From Polytrichum commune (lineage: Eukaryota > Streptophyta > Polytrichopsida > Polytrichales > Polytrichaceae): DNA of 64,000 nt. A program made the translations under genes and the position numbers. The number at the start of each line of letters is the position of its first letter. Position 1 is the stretch's first letter. Under the pieces are notes generated by a model, which did no database searches, had not been told where the DNA came from, and saw only the letters and a program-made list of their open reading frames with translations. Of this stretch, positions 48,880 to 60,367 are shown piece by piece. The DNA is taken from NCBI GenBank assembly GCA_950295325.1, contig OX485807.1:26137666-26201665 (forward strand), read 5' to 3'.

Positions 48880-51200
48880 AATAGGGAAAGTGGGTTTGAA
48901 AGGGGGAGAGGCCAAAAGAAAAGGTCTTAACCCGTTTTTTCTCTCGGGCGGCCCGAAAGATGCCGGGCAAACCGGGAAAAAATGTAGAGGTTGGAGGGGT
49001 CTCAGGGGGTAGGAGGTAGAGAGCTCATTATGCATTTGGAGAAGAGTAGAGGAAAAGGAGAGGGAGAAGCGGGGCGAAGCCCTGCCGGAACGCCGAGAGG
49101 GGTGTGAGGAGAGAAGCAGCGGGAAGACAACGCCATGTCCCGTGGGGGAATGGTGTAAGGCAAGGGACAGGCAAGTAGAGAGGGAGGCCTCGAGAGATCA
49201 CACCGAAGCCATGCCTCATCCTCAGAGGGGGGTGCACAAGCTCTGTTTTACTAGCGGAATGCCGACGGATTAGAGGCGAAGGGAGGGGATGACAAAGCGA
49301 TGCAACCGCACTCCACTGGAAAAGAAGGAAGAGGGACGAGGGGGACCAGACGTACAGGAGGAATTGAAGGAGGGGACTTCCGCAGTCTTCCACCGTTGTG
49401 GAAGCTGCCGCACTCACCTGCACACATGCACCTCGGCCAATCAGGCACCACACGGCCAGTGTCATCGGAATCTGAGGAGGGAGTCACAAGCAGGCGGAAG
49501 AGCTGGTGTCATGCGGAAGCTCCGTCACTTCAGGGGGCGATGGCGTGGTTGAAGGAAGAGGAGCGGATGGGTCGCGAGAATGGCGTAGAGTTCATCTCCT
49601 AAGGGAAACAATACACTCTTGCGCTGAGCGGACGGAATGAGGGGCAAGGGTAGGAGTGGAGTGCAGCGGTGGTGGGGTTCGGCGGAGTGAAGAGGTTGTC
49701 CGAAAGTCGAATACTGCCGCGAATCTCCAGGCTTCTATTGAGGTAACGAAATGCCTTCCCCTGGGAGTGTGCAGGTAGTTGTACCAGCGGATCCGTGAGC
49801 GTGGAGAGAATCGAGCGTTGGGGAGGGGAATGCCAATCACTTAGATGGCCTCCTGGTACCGGGGATCCGGGTAGGCATAAATCGATTGGGCATGACGGAG
49901 GATTCAGGTGCCCCCCCTGGACGAAGTCGCTAGGTTAGATCAGGGCATTCCCACATCAGTAATGTAGGAGTCATAAACTCTTGAACAAGAACGTAACCCT
50001 GGCATAATGTTAACCTGCTGAGGGGTTGGATGAGGAGTCGGCGTAGCTGATAGAGGCAGTCGGATTGAATTGCACGGAGTCTCCAGGTTGCACATGAGTC
50101 GATCAAAATCGTGGGGGGTAGTGAGGCCGAAACTAATTCCCGGAAGGGTGTCGGGGTATCAAAGTACGTTGCAACCGACACATTAATAATGTTGGTGGAC
50201 AACCGCCACACAACACGGCGGTAACATTCGTAAGATGTGGAGGTAGCCTTCAGACTGAGTTGTATGCGAGGAATATGTCAAAGTACACTGGAACTGCCCA
50301 TCCGTTATGTACCACCCCCTTGTTGGACAACCCTCTTGGCGGTTGCAAGGTGTTGGCACCAACATCTACAATGGTCGTGTCAACGGAGGTAGGGAAGGAC
50401 CTTCCAGTGGCGTGGGGGATCGTCCTGTCATTCACTGCCGGTGCGGCTCCCATCATGTGCGAGCTGTAGATAACTTTGTTAGTCCCTAGAATCAAAGTAG
50501 GAATTGCAGGTGTTGGTATGGGTTCACTTGTCATCCGGTCCTCACCTCGCGGGGAAATTTTAAGTGCCACTGAGTAGACACACGCGGAAATAAGTGTGGA
50601 CATTGATTGGTGACCAGTGGGGAATTACATGCTTCCGAAGTGTGTTGTTGTTTTTTTCTCTTTGCTGGGTTCCTTCGTGGGTTTTGTGGGTGTTAGGGGG
50701 GGATTGTGCAGTGGTTGTGAAGAGGCTGGTTGCGGGACCAACTTCAGGGGAAGGGAAGTACAAGCGACCTGGACTGTCGGAGGGACAACACTCTGCATGG
50801 GAGTCTGGTAGCCGGCAACAACCTGTCAGGCGGTGAAGTTGGTGAATTCAACCGAAGAGGGAGCATGCCGGATGTTGCTGTTCCAGGAGGGTATGGATGA
50901 TGCCAACCGACCCTAACTAGTGAGAGGTGGGAGAGTGAACATAAAAGGGAGTTCAGGTGATTAGGTAGAAAAGTGAATGGAAGCCACCGGGGTAGGTGTG
51001 TATAGACATTGTGTTGCAATCTAGCATTTGTAAATGCTTGCATGAGTGAATAAAAAAAAGAAATGTGTTATACACACCACTTCTACCAATCCTTTTCTCC
51101 TTGCTCGCACTTGGTACTTGCAATCTTGAATGTAGCCCATGAACCCTCACCCGGACTAGGACGCAATCGAAGGGTGAGGGGGATTTGGGCTTACACATGA
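48880..51200. other. GC-richer island without an identifiable gene
   Basis: This 2.3 kb is visibly richer in G and C than the AT-rich DNA on both sides, and purine-rich on the + strand (AGGGGAGAGGG-type runs). Long open frames appear on the minus strand (49465-49028) because purine-rich DNA lacks stop codons in that sense; their Pro/Leu/Ser-rich translations show no domain. It could be the remains of a transposon or an expressed non-coding locus. Confidence 0.45.
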
Positions 51201-54200
51201 ATGAACTATCGTCAAAGCGATAAACCTTTTCAATCTGAGTGAAACAAATGAACTGTCAAGATTTTCATGGCGAGGAATTGAGTCGCCCTATGAGCGTAGA
51301 GAGTTATCAGAGAGAGAGAGTGCGGAGAACATGGGAAGGGATCATGCATTGCCAATACAGTATGATACCGTGATGGTCAAAGGAAGAGAGAATAGTGAAA
51401 CTATAATCTGATACACCCGAGAGGTGCATTCCCTGGGTGATGAAGGAAGATAAGATAAACTATTATATGAGGAGTTGTGTGTGAGAGGGAGGACCCACTT
51501 GAGAGAGGTTCTATGAGAGTTCCAGTCGAGGGAAGGGAGTTGAAAGGTCAGGGAGTTAGCCTATCTGAAGTGTAATTATGGGCTATAGTGTTACCTACAA
51601 TATGCTGAGAGGAAGCCAAGCGGCCAACTGTCAGCCAGCCTATGAAATGATTGTTTATTGTTGAAACCTGTGAGAGGTTATACCGAGAGAAAACACATAG
51701 TTCAACCAAATGAGATTATAATTGAATATTGAATTTTAGGTTGTTAGGATTATCATTTGGAGAGTGAGTTTAATGAGAGAACCCTAATCAACTGAAGTGA
51801 TGAGAAATCACTTCTGATCAGTTGATTAGGGGGGATTTGAGAAGTTAGGATTATTGAGAGTAAGTCTAAGATAGGATTAACTTTGGATTATAAATGAGAT
51901 TTAGGCATAAGTTATCCTAGTATTAAGTTGAGCTGTAAATTGATATTAAGTCTAGAGACTTGATCTTTAAGTATAAAAAGGCCAGCTAACCATATCAACT
52001 ATTGTCTTGTGTGTTACCCTGGTTGTTGTTGTTGCAGGTTTGCAGGGCGACCAAGACTATAGCTTGACCTTGATGTTCATTGTTAATTGCATGAGTTGTG
52101 AGTAATGATTAAAATTGAAATTAAGGAATGAACGATTTGTCTTCCGTTGGAATTAACATTGACCAAGTAATGAAGGAATTGTTTTGATTTGAAGATGCAT
52201 TGGCCAATGATTACCAAAGACAATTGTGATACTCAAAGACTATTGTTCTTGAAAGACTATTGTTATACAAAATCTCATAGCGAGATGGAAACAACAACTT
52301 ACTGACACACATACCCTTACTAACTGAGAAATATTGAGAGGAAAACCAAGAGAGAAAAGGAGAGTAAAAGACATACCAATCATGATTTAGAGTGAAGATA
52401 GCAACCCTATTGTCTAATTAATAGACTACAATGTGACAAAAATGCATGTAATAGACACTAGTTAAGTCTTCCTTGAGAGTCCGTACCCTGGGTTTTGGGT
52501 TATTTAACTAAGAGCAAAATCTTACTACACTACCCCCCTAAGATGAACTAATCACAAACATCTCTATTGGTTTTTATTGGACCCTTTATGTTGGTAGTGT
52601 TGGTGGGGGCCTAGCTCAAGAGGGGGGTGTCTAGCCTTGACCTTAGTAAAGATAGAGGAGATTTTTATTTTCTTTGAATTTATAAGCTTGCATGACATGG
52701 CTAAGCCTAGTAACCCCCCTCTACATCTTTTCTAAAGGTGGAGGCGTAGGCTAGCCTAACGCAACTCAACCCTGCATCTAGCAAGTCTCTTGATTCATGC
52801 CGCCCCACATGGGCCACCTGCAACAACTAACTATAATGGACTAATTAGGAAATGTATTGTTGAGGATGGAAATGAATTGCAAGGATGAGTGTACAAGACT
52901 AAGAAGCGTGGATGAATGGAAAGTCGAGGGACGAGAAGTTGGATGATTCTTATCTATGTAAAGCAAAGGGAAAGTGATTTAAGCATATAGATAAGGAGAC
53001 TTCAATCTATGTATAGAAAGACCTGAGACTTCTATAAGTATCTCATAGATACTATGTATAGATATGGCTCGGGGGAAGGAGAACACACATTATGTTTTGT
53101 GGTGTGTCTCTAGGTTGGGAGGTGAGATTTACTCAATAAATGATTGTTTTTATGAACTATTAACGAGGTACGTTACACTAACTTTTTAATCTATCAAACA
53201 AGTCAAGCCAAGCCACGCCAAGCCAAGCCTAAGCCCAAAGATAACGAGTGAGGCAAACCCGAAAATCCCCACTACTATAGTTGGTTCAATGTGGCAAAAT
53301 GAACGCACTGGATGAGTGGTGGCAGGAACGGAGGAGATTAGGGGAGGAGGGTTACATCGGTCAGATCCGACGGTCGAGAAAGCACAAGCAACGTGGCCTC
53401 ACCAGAAGTCAAAAGTTGCTTTCATCGCCCATAGACTTCTTCTCGACAATGCTCATGCTAAATGCTATTCATTTTGTAAAGTAACCCCAACATATAAAGA
53501 AAATCATGCCTAGTAGATTCCCAGCCCCATGACGCAAGAGCCTACTCCTGAGTAATGTTATATGCCTGAATTGTTTGCACAAACTCTAACAATATCTTGC
53601 CATTCTCCGTGTTCTTCTTAGCTTCTCATCTTGCACTCCAAGTGTTCTTTATAGTGGAGACGATGAAAGTACTTGTGTGTTAGCAAAGTTGGGTGGTGCG
53701 AATGGAAAAAAAAAAACATGATATTGTGTTCTTGCTTGAAATACATATCAACAAGTGCTTTTATAACATTGTGCCATCCACAATTGTTGAGCCTATATTT
53801 GTTGGTGTATATTGTGAGGTCACACTATATGGTAAGTCACACTACACATATGCCCACACAAATTATCACAATCAATCCAGCTGAAAATGCATTAAAATTC
53901 ATATGAACGAGTCACTTATTCAAAAGAATATCAAATAAAAAATGTTGCATGACCAATTTCAAGAATGACGTAAATCTATTGTTTTCCTTTGTGTCTTCAT
54001 GTTGACTTCCAAGCTCAAAAAGCAAGCATCACAATATTTATAAATTCTTAGTATAGCCAAAACATGTTTTTTTTTTGGGTCCAAGATTCTAGTTATGTGT
54101 TCTAAGATACTAAATCATATAAATATAAATAAATTTAATATGTGATGCCTTTTACTTATACTTCATAAATTTTGGTCTATATTTGTTGTTTTGGTCTATA

Positions 54201-54689
54201 AATACGTAAAAGTAAATGCTAAATTGTCTATTCTAAGATCTTAAAATGTATGAACGCAATTGAATATGATCCTTTGGCAAATTTAGGGTTTCAATGTAGA
54301 ACCGAACACACATAACGTAATATATGTACATCGTTATTCTAGAAGCTTTAGTTATTACTAGATGAAACTATTTGAGATTATCTGCATCAGAGCTTCAACT
54401 GATTCACTTAAGATATCTAATGTAAAACTTGTTAATATAGTCACAAGGTTCATGCAAGCACCATGGTCACTAATTAGTATAAGCAAAGCCCCTTGTGATT
54501 CAACCTATTCAACGTTATTCTGCTTTAGCATATGTAACCTTTTGGAATAGACTAGAATATTAATGATTGATATTTACAAAGATAGAATAATCATACATTT
54601 ATTCTAGGAATGTTGTATTTAGTGTCACCAATTCTATTTGTCTTGCTCAACACTAAATGTAAATCTGCCCATTTAGTGTCACCAACACT
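51201..54689. other. Intergenic DNA, no gene seen
   Basis: Apart from the hairpin at 51783-51836 there is nothing structured. AGTATAAAAAGGCC near 51979 looks like a TATA box followed by a T/G-rich leader and could be a relic LTR or cryptic promoter, but no matching second LTR, primer-binding site or gag/pol frame is visible. Confidence 0.45.
51783..51836. repeat. Short perfect-type hairpin
   Basis: ACCCTAATCAACTGAAGTGA / TCACTTCTGATCAGTTGATT then AGGGG fold around GAGAA. A single short stem with one small bulge, in non-coding DNA. Confidence 0.7.
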
Positions 54690-55690
54690 AAATGTGAACC
54701 TAACATTATTTGTCACTCCTTGTGAGAGAATGGATTTGGACAATGGAAATTTATAATGTTGCGATAACTATCACGAACTAAGTTCTTTTTTCATTCAAAT
54801 TTCAATCATCCATGACAATAATTATGACATAAGGGTGCAAACATGGTAAAGTGGACTAAAAAGGTTTTATGGTATACTAAAACCATAATTTATTTGGTCA
54901 AAGGCCTAAAAGTAGTAGCAAATTGTTATTAAAGTTGGAGTTCTTTTATGATGACTTCTACTGTTGTGGATTATTAAGTTGAGATCTTCAATATTTAGAA
55001 TCAAAAGTGATGCTCAAAAGCAAATGGTTGAGTGTGGTTTTGGACGTAGATTTCACGACCTTGACTATTTTGAAGTTGGAATTATTTTTTAAATTCCATG
55101 AATTCATTATCTACTTGAGGGCATCATCACAAAACTTTGTAGAAAATCATCAATTCGTTGTCATTTTATCATATTTTAAACAAATTTTTAGACATCCACT
55201 TGTTCAATACCACCTACTTGCACACCACTTGCACCGTCTTCTAAAATATGTAAGCTTTTCTTGGAATTTTTTTGGTCATCATAAATTGCTTGGCTTCGTA
55301 GATCAATATGTTTTGAAAATGTCTATGGTTTTTTTCTTCACGAAATTCAAAGTTAGTACATAAAATTGAATCACTTCCACTTAACACTAGGCATGGATCA
55401 GGAGTTGTCCACTTTACCGTGCTTGCACCCATAAATGTTAAGATGTAGAATATACCAAACTTTGTTTCAATAATTGACATGAATTTCATGCATTATGCCA
55501 TAAAAGAGTAGGTATGTAGTTGCTAATTAGCAACCTTCCAAAGGAACTAGGTGTTGGCAAATGCATGAACCAAATGTAAGTTGGAATAACAATACTTGTA
55601 AACTTATTTATGTAATTTGGCAAACTTATTAGAAAAGTCACCACAATGACATATAATACCATATGATACTAAATACAATATTTAGTGTAC
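54690..55690. repeat. Dispersed repeat D, copy 1, interrupted by a MITE
   Basis: 54690-54832 and 55431-55690 together match 59915-60210: AACCTAACATTATTTGTCA, CAATTTTCAATCATC-like and GATGTAGAATATACCAAAC blocks, then CACAATGACAT and AATATTTAGTGTA. The 598-bp MITE at 54833-55430 sits between the halves. Non-coding. Confidence 0.8.
54833..55430. mobile_element. MITE family C, copy 2, intact termini
   Basis: Starts GGGTGCAAACATGGTAAAGT and ends CACTTTACCGTGCTTGCACCC, an inverted repeat of about 24 bp with few mismatches. It is flanked by ATAA on both sides, a probable 4-base (or TAA 3-base) target duplication. It is inserted into repeat D; an unoccupied version of the site is at about 60035-60060. 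No ORF. Confidence 0.88.
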
Positions 55691-56308
55691 CGTATCTCTC
55701 TAGCAACTTGGGCATCTTTCTGCCTAATAATTAATTAAAGTGTCAAAGTATGTTAGGTAGTCTAGAAAATAATATTCTAGAATTGGGAAGATTTAAAAAG
55801 TAATTTACAATAAGTTAGACATTCATTCCCGTTTGCTTGTCTCATTCCCGTTTTTATGGTAGTGTGTCAGCATGACTTGTGGAGCAAATGCTTGTATTGT
55901 TTCTAGACCATGAATGAGATTGATGCCGCGTGAAGACATTATTGAAATTATTTGATGTTACTTTGTTGGATTCTTATGAATGTCACTTGCATTGTTATGA
56001 TTTTAGGCACTCTTTGATTTGATTTGATTTTTTGTTTTTTTTTGTTTTGACACTCAACGAAATTAATTTCCCAAAAATTTAGGCACCTTAAAATTAATTA
56101 CTTTCTGTCAAAGCTCCTAGAGAGCTACGGTAGTTGCATCTATTGGTTTATATAGTATGCCTACATGCTCTTAGTATATACAAGGGCATTGGCTCACAAT
56201 GATTCCAAAAAATGTTACATTACGATATTCGGATTTGCATAGTTTCTAATTATTTGTTTTCATTTTGAATCGTGATTTACTTTTTAGTAGAAGTCATTTT
56301 ATCTTCAA

Positions 56309-56383
<75 letters not shown>

Positions 56384-56669
56384 ACATTGTATGCAAAAAT
56401 TTGGATTTCATTGGTTTTCTAGATGTCTTCTATATATTTTATATCTTTGAAATTTTTTGTGGAATTAAAGCATATGTTAAAAAGGTGTTAGTATTTCCTC
56501 TTATATTGCTATTTAGGCATGAAAATAGAAGTTTAAACTAAAGAAAAAACAAGTCTTTTTTTCTAATTTTATGTGCCTCAAAATTAGACCTCATAGTGTG
56601 AACATTATTTTGAATGGATTATCATTTTGAAATGTTAATTTGATAACAAATGATGAACATACGAAAGAA
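55691..56669. other. 5' flank of the DCD gene
   Basis: AT-rich and includes a (TA)n run at 56312-56380. No ORF of note. The DCD promoter or an upstream non-coding exon may lie here, but I cannot place a TATA box with confidence among so many AT runs. Confidence 0.5.
56312..56380. repeat. (TA)n microsatellite, about 69 bases
   Basis: Longest pure dinucleotide run in the window, 290 bases upstream of the DCD start codon. Likely highly length-variable. Confidence 0.97.
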
Positions 56670-58984
56670 ATGACAAACCCTAGAATAAAGAGGGATGTAG
56701 TACGCCACACAAGACCTTCATCATCTCAACTAGAATCGAGAAGAGATTTGCAACAACCGCAACCTATATTGCACAATTTCCAAAACCATGAGCCTGCTTG
56801 GCATAATCGAAATCAACAAGTGCCTCATCAATATCAACATCACAATATGGATGTCCATCAACATTTTTACTCCCATGAAGGCCTTCCAAGATACGATGAA
56901 TATGGAAGACCATATTTTGTGGGATCGCATGCACCGTCTCAAGTTTTCCACTCGCCTCATCACCTTCAAAACGCACAAAATCCACAAACTTTTGTACAGC
57001 AAGAATACAACCAAAGTTCATCTTTGCAACAACGCAACACTCACAACAACAACCACCACCAACACAATTTATTCAACTATGGAGGTGTAATTGCATCGCA
57101 CAATCATCAACAACAATTCACACAAGATCCAAGAAACTACAGTCAACAACAATCAACACACGATCCAAGAAATTCCAATCAAGAGCAATCAACACACGAT
57201 CCAAGAGATTACATTCAACAATTACCTCCACATCGTTTACTAGGATCCCACAACAATCACGGTGACTTACAAGCACTTGGTAGAGAGTTGAGACAGTTAG
57301 CATTGACTCCAGGACACGCAACAACTTCTTCTGAGCCGCAAGAGGAGGCTTTGTTTCAGAAGCATAGTCGGGAGCATGTGAAGGTGATGATTGAGCTTGG
57401 AAACAAGAAGCGCATCAAGCATCTTGGTGACGCAGTTAACGAACACGATTCCTCCAAGACAAGTAAGCTCAGTTTGGAGGTCATATCAAAACACCATCCT
57501 GTGCACACGAAGCCGGCAGAGCTTCAAATCAAGACGTTGCCGATCTCTGAGACTTTGCGAAGAGATGCGACGTTGGGGGGTTACATTTTTCTCTGTAAAG
57601 ATGAGACTATGGATCTAGAAATCATGAATGAACTGTTTGGTATGTATGATTTTCATGTGATCGTTCAAGTTGCTATATTATTTACTCTACTTTTTGTAGC
57701 CTCTTTAGTTTTTATTTTTTTGTGAGTATGTAATGTGTAAGTGTACTAATTTAATCATTTTCAAGTTTTTTGGTGTTTGGCATTTGTAGTGTTACCAGCA
57801 AGGTACAAGGATTCGGTTCGTGCGATAACGCCAGGAACTCCATTGTTTCTATACAATGTCACAAGACATGAGCTTCATGGCATTTTTGAGGTGAAGAAAA
57901 CATATGTGTCTCTTGATAAAATAGTATTTGTGATTAATTTTTTTTTTATATGCTCAAATCTGACAATGTGTAAGTTCATTCATGAAAGTGGATTACAAAT
58001 GCAGGCTACAAGTTTTGGAACATATGACACAAGCCCACTACCTTTTTTGGCACAATCTGACAATGATAAGTTTCCAGCACATGTATGTTTTGGAATTTTT
58101 TTGGTAGATAATTTATTTATATTATTTACAGTCAATTATTTAATTTTCACAAATAAAACAAAAAAGAAGAAGAGAACTTTGATCTCCAATCTTTACTCAA
58201 ATTATGAGGCTAGTACTTTTTAAATGTCACGCTTTAAGTGTAAAGGAATAAAAAAAAATCCAATAAGCATTAGCTCTCCCTAAAAAGGAGGTGGGGTCAA
58301 GTTATTGATATAAAATTGATTTCTAAATAAGATAATTCTATTAATAATGGGAAATTTACCATTACAGCACCCCAAGCGATATTGGCTATATCCATATTTT
58401 TTATAAATTTTTACTCCTCTTGCTTCTAAAAGATTAGCATGAGCCATACCAGTAATAGCTAAATCATGTTGTAATTCTCGCATATGTTGTATCTAATTAT
58501 AATTATCAGGTTTTTATATAATGCATGGCATTGGTATAGACATATCTTTATATATATATTTTTAAAGTAATAATTCAGCAGCTTGATATCGTATTTTAGA
58601 ATAACCATGAAGAAAACAATTGATTTAGCAAAAAAAACGAAAATCAAAGGTATTAAAATACAATTTTCATGACATCTTAATGAAATTATTTAATTTTTTT
58701 CTTATAATTTAAATTTATTTATTTTAAAATTTCAAATATATATTTAAAATTTCAAATTTTTATTCATTACCTTTTTCATTAAATTTATTTCAATCCAATT
58801 TAATAAGTGGAACTAATGGGGATTGAACTAATGGGAATTGATAAAATTGATTTGTGTGATCATTCCTTGCTAGGTGGCTTGTCGTATAAGAAAACGATAT
58901 CATGCACTTGCTGAAGAAGAATTCAGATATGCTCTTTCACATTATGATGGGCCCAAGTTCATTCTTCAACTCTCTGTTCCACAG
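56670..58984 (+). CDS. DCD-domain (Development and Cell Death) protein with Gln/His/Asn-rich N-terminus; 3' end unresolved
   Basis: Modelled exons 56670-57639, 57790-57890, 58005-58082, 58874-58984 give 420 codons with a frame that stays open over all junctions. Residues 1 to about 290 are rich in Gln, His and Asn and include a 36-bp tandem repeat. The last about 125 residues form a DCD domain: GYIFLCKDETMDLEIMNELF, LPARYKDSVRAITPGTPLFL, YNVTRHELHGIFEATSFGTY, KFPAHVACRIRKRYHALAEE, HYDGPKFILQLSVPQ. Plant DCD proteins such as NRP act in stress and cell-death responses; the biochemical role of the domain is not established. The first ATG in frame is 56670. After GTTAGG at 58985 a short terminal exon is expected; AG at 59159 followed by WETINKGIV..stop is one weak candidate, and reading through the donor gives a stop about 90 bases on. 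Confidence 0.85.
57121..57222 (+). repeat. 36-bp tandem repeat inside the DCD gene
   Basis: Nearly three units of CACAcGATCCAAGAaAtT..CAACAATCAA encode repeated (F/S)T(H/Q)DPR(N/D) plus Gln/Asn. Units 2 and 3 share QSTHDPR exactly. It lengthens the low-complexity part and is likely variable between individuals. Confidence 0.85.
58265..58630 (-). other. Unrecognised coding-like stretch inside a DCD intron
   Basis: On the minus strand 58483-58280 is open for 67 codons (MRELQHDLAITGMAHANLLE..), with protein-like composition and, upstream in the same frame, GYSKIRYQAAELL broken by stops at AT-rich points. I do not recognise the family. Overlapping in another frame is MDIANIAWGAVMV, which resembles the start of plastid PetN. 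The AT-rich nature would fit an organelle-DNA insert, but I cannot confirm it. Confidence 0.3.
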
Positions 58985-60355
58985 GTTAGGCTCTCATCAT
59001 TAATTCAATGTTGTATATATGTCCAATATAAAGAAAAAGAAGAAGAAAACATAACATCAATTTATTCGAAATTGTAGATTGTGAGTTTGAATTTAGTTTA
59101 AATGGGATGGAAGGATTAAAATAAATCCTAATAAATCTCTCTTGTTCCTTATATTATAGTGGGAGACTATTAATAAAGGAATTGTCAAAAAAGTTGGTTG
59201 GGGTAGAGGATAGATGCCCCTTTGAGTGGTTAGGCATGGAAATACATTTAGCACGATGACTTGACAAATGACTCATACTTGTCATGCTCACTATGTCATA
59301 TACTAACTTAGAGCTAGATACCAATCGCTTGCAATTCTCTCATAAGATTTGGATGCTAAAAAACTGTTGGGATTGATTTTCATCATGATTCATATGGTGT
59401 GGGATGTTGTAGGCGTTAGACATCATCACATTATTTGAGGAGCAACAAATCCCCCCACAAGACCGCCGGCATGGACCCTTTAGCTATTGTCATCGTAAGC
59501 ACGATGGTTGACATGGAAGCATTACAAATTAGACCTTTACGCAAGAAATTACGTATCTTGATTTGGTCAAAAAATGTTGATCATTGTTTTAGTGGTTAGG
59601 ACTTTAGAGGTTAGCCTAGTGTTAGGCCATGCAATCTTGTGCATTGTTGAAGTGTGAGGCCATTAACACCTAAAATGCCTGGGCCAATTTCCAAAAAGTC
59701 AAAGCAATGCATATGAGTATTTTTTATTTTACTTGAAGGATTGTAAATTCTACATGGAAACCTACATAAGTGGGCAAATGCATTTATGAAGAGTTCATCA
59801 AAATTTCAACATGATTGAACCATATTTGGATTTGTGCATGTAAAAAGATAAAATTGAAAGTACAAATATTGTAAGGATAAAATCTCATCCAAATTTGTAT
59901 TTATGATAAAATATGAACCTAACATTATTTGTCATTCCTTGTAACATTTTGGGCATTATATATTTACAATGTTGTAAGTATTGTCACTTACTAAGTGATT
60001 TTTCATCCAATTTTCAATCATCGTGACAACATTTCATTAGTGTAATGCTAGGATGTAGAATATACCAAACTAAAAGTGGATGTACTAAAAGTAAGTAGGA
60101 ATGAAAATATAGATAAATTTATTAATATGAAGTGTCATTAGAAAACATACCACAATGACATAAAATACCATATTATGAAATAAGGTACAGTATTTAGTGT
60201 AGTTAAGTTGGGTTTGGATGTAGGTAGTACATAATCAGTTGCTCATCCAAGTAAGGAGCACTTCCAACAACTCATGGGAGTGGACTCTTCATGCCATGTA
60301 TGAAGTCATGTGACTATAGAAAGGGGTATTGTTTGAGGCATTAGTGTACATAATA
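58985..60355. other. 3' flank of DCD gene up to the LINE insertion
   Basis: It should hold the last DCD exon and 3' UTR. The rest is AT-rich. Repeat D copy 2 (59915-60210) occupies the right part. No other gene seen. Confidence 0.5.
59915..60210. repeat. Dispersed repeat D, copy 2 (uninterrupted)
   Basis: Matches the two halves of copy 1 at 54690-55690 without the 598-bp MITE. Shared blocks are AACCTAACATTATTTGTCA, GGATGTAGAATATACCAAAC and ACATAAAATACCATATTATG. It represents the state of the site before MITE insertion. Confidence 0.8.
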
Positions 60356-60367
60356 TACATAAGTGAG
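60356..60367 (+). repeat. Target-site duplication, left copy, of the LINE
   Basis: TACATAAGTGAG, identical to 61967-61978 on the other side of the element. The perfect 12-base match fixes the insertion borders. Confidence 0.92.

Noticed and set aside
49028-49465. 145-codon minus-strand ORF as a gene
   Set aside because: It exists because the + strand is purine-rich and so lacks minus-strand stops. The Pro/Leu/Ser-rich translation has no domain, and other frames are open as well.
51979-52060. LTR promoter (AGTATAAAAAGGCC)
   Set aside because: No second LTR, primer-binding site, polypurine tract or gag/pol frame could be found around it.
56265-56541. ORFs with poly-Ile/Tyr through the (TA)n run
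   Set aside because: Pure translation of a microsatellite.
57121-57222. CRISPR-like direct repeats
   Set aside because: The repeat units are adjacent with no spacers and lie in frame within a plant coding exon.
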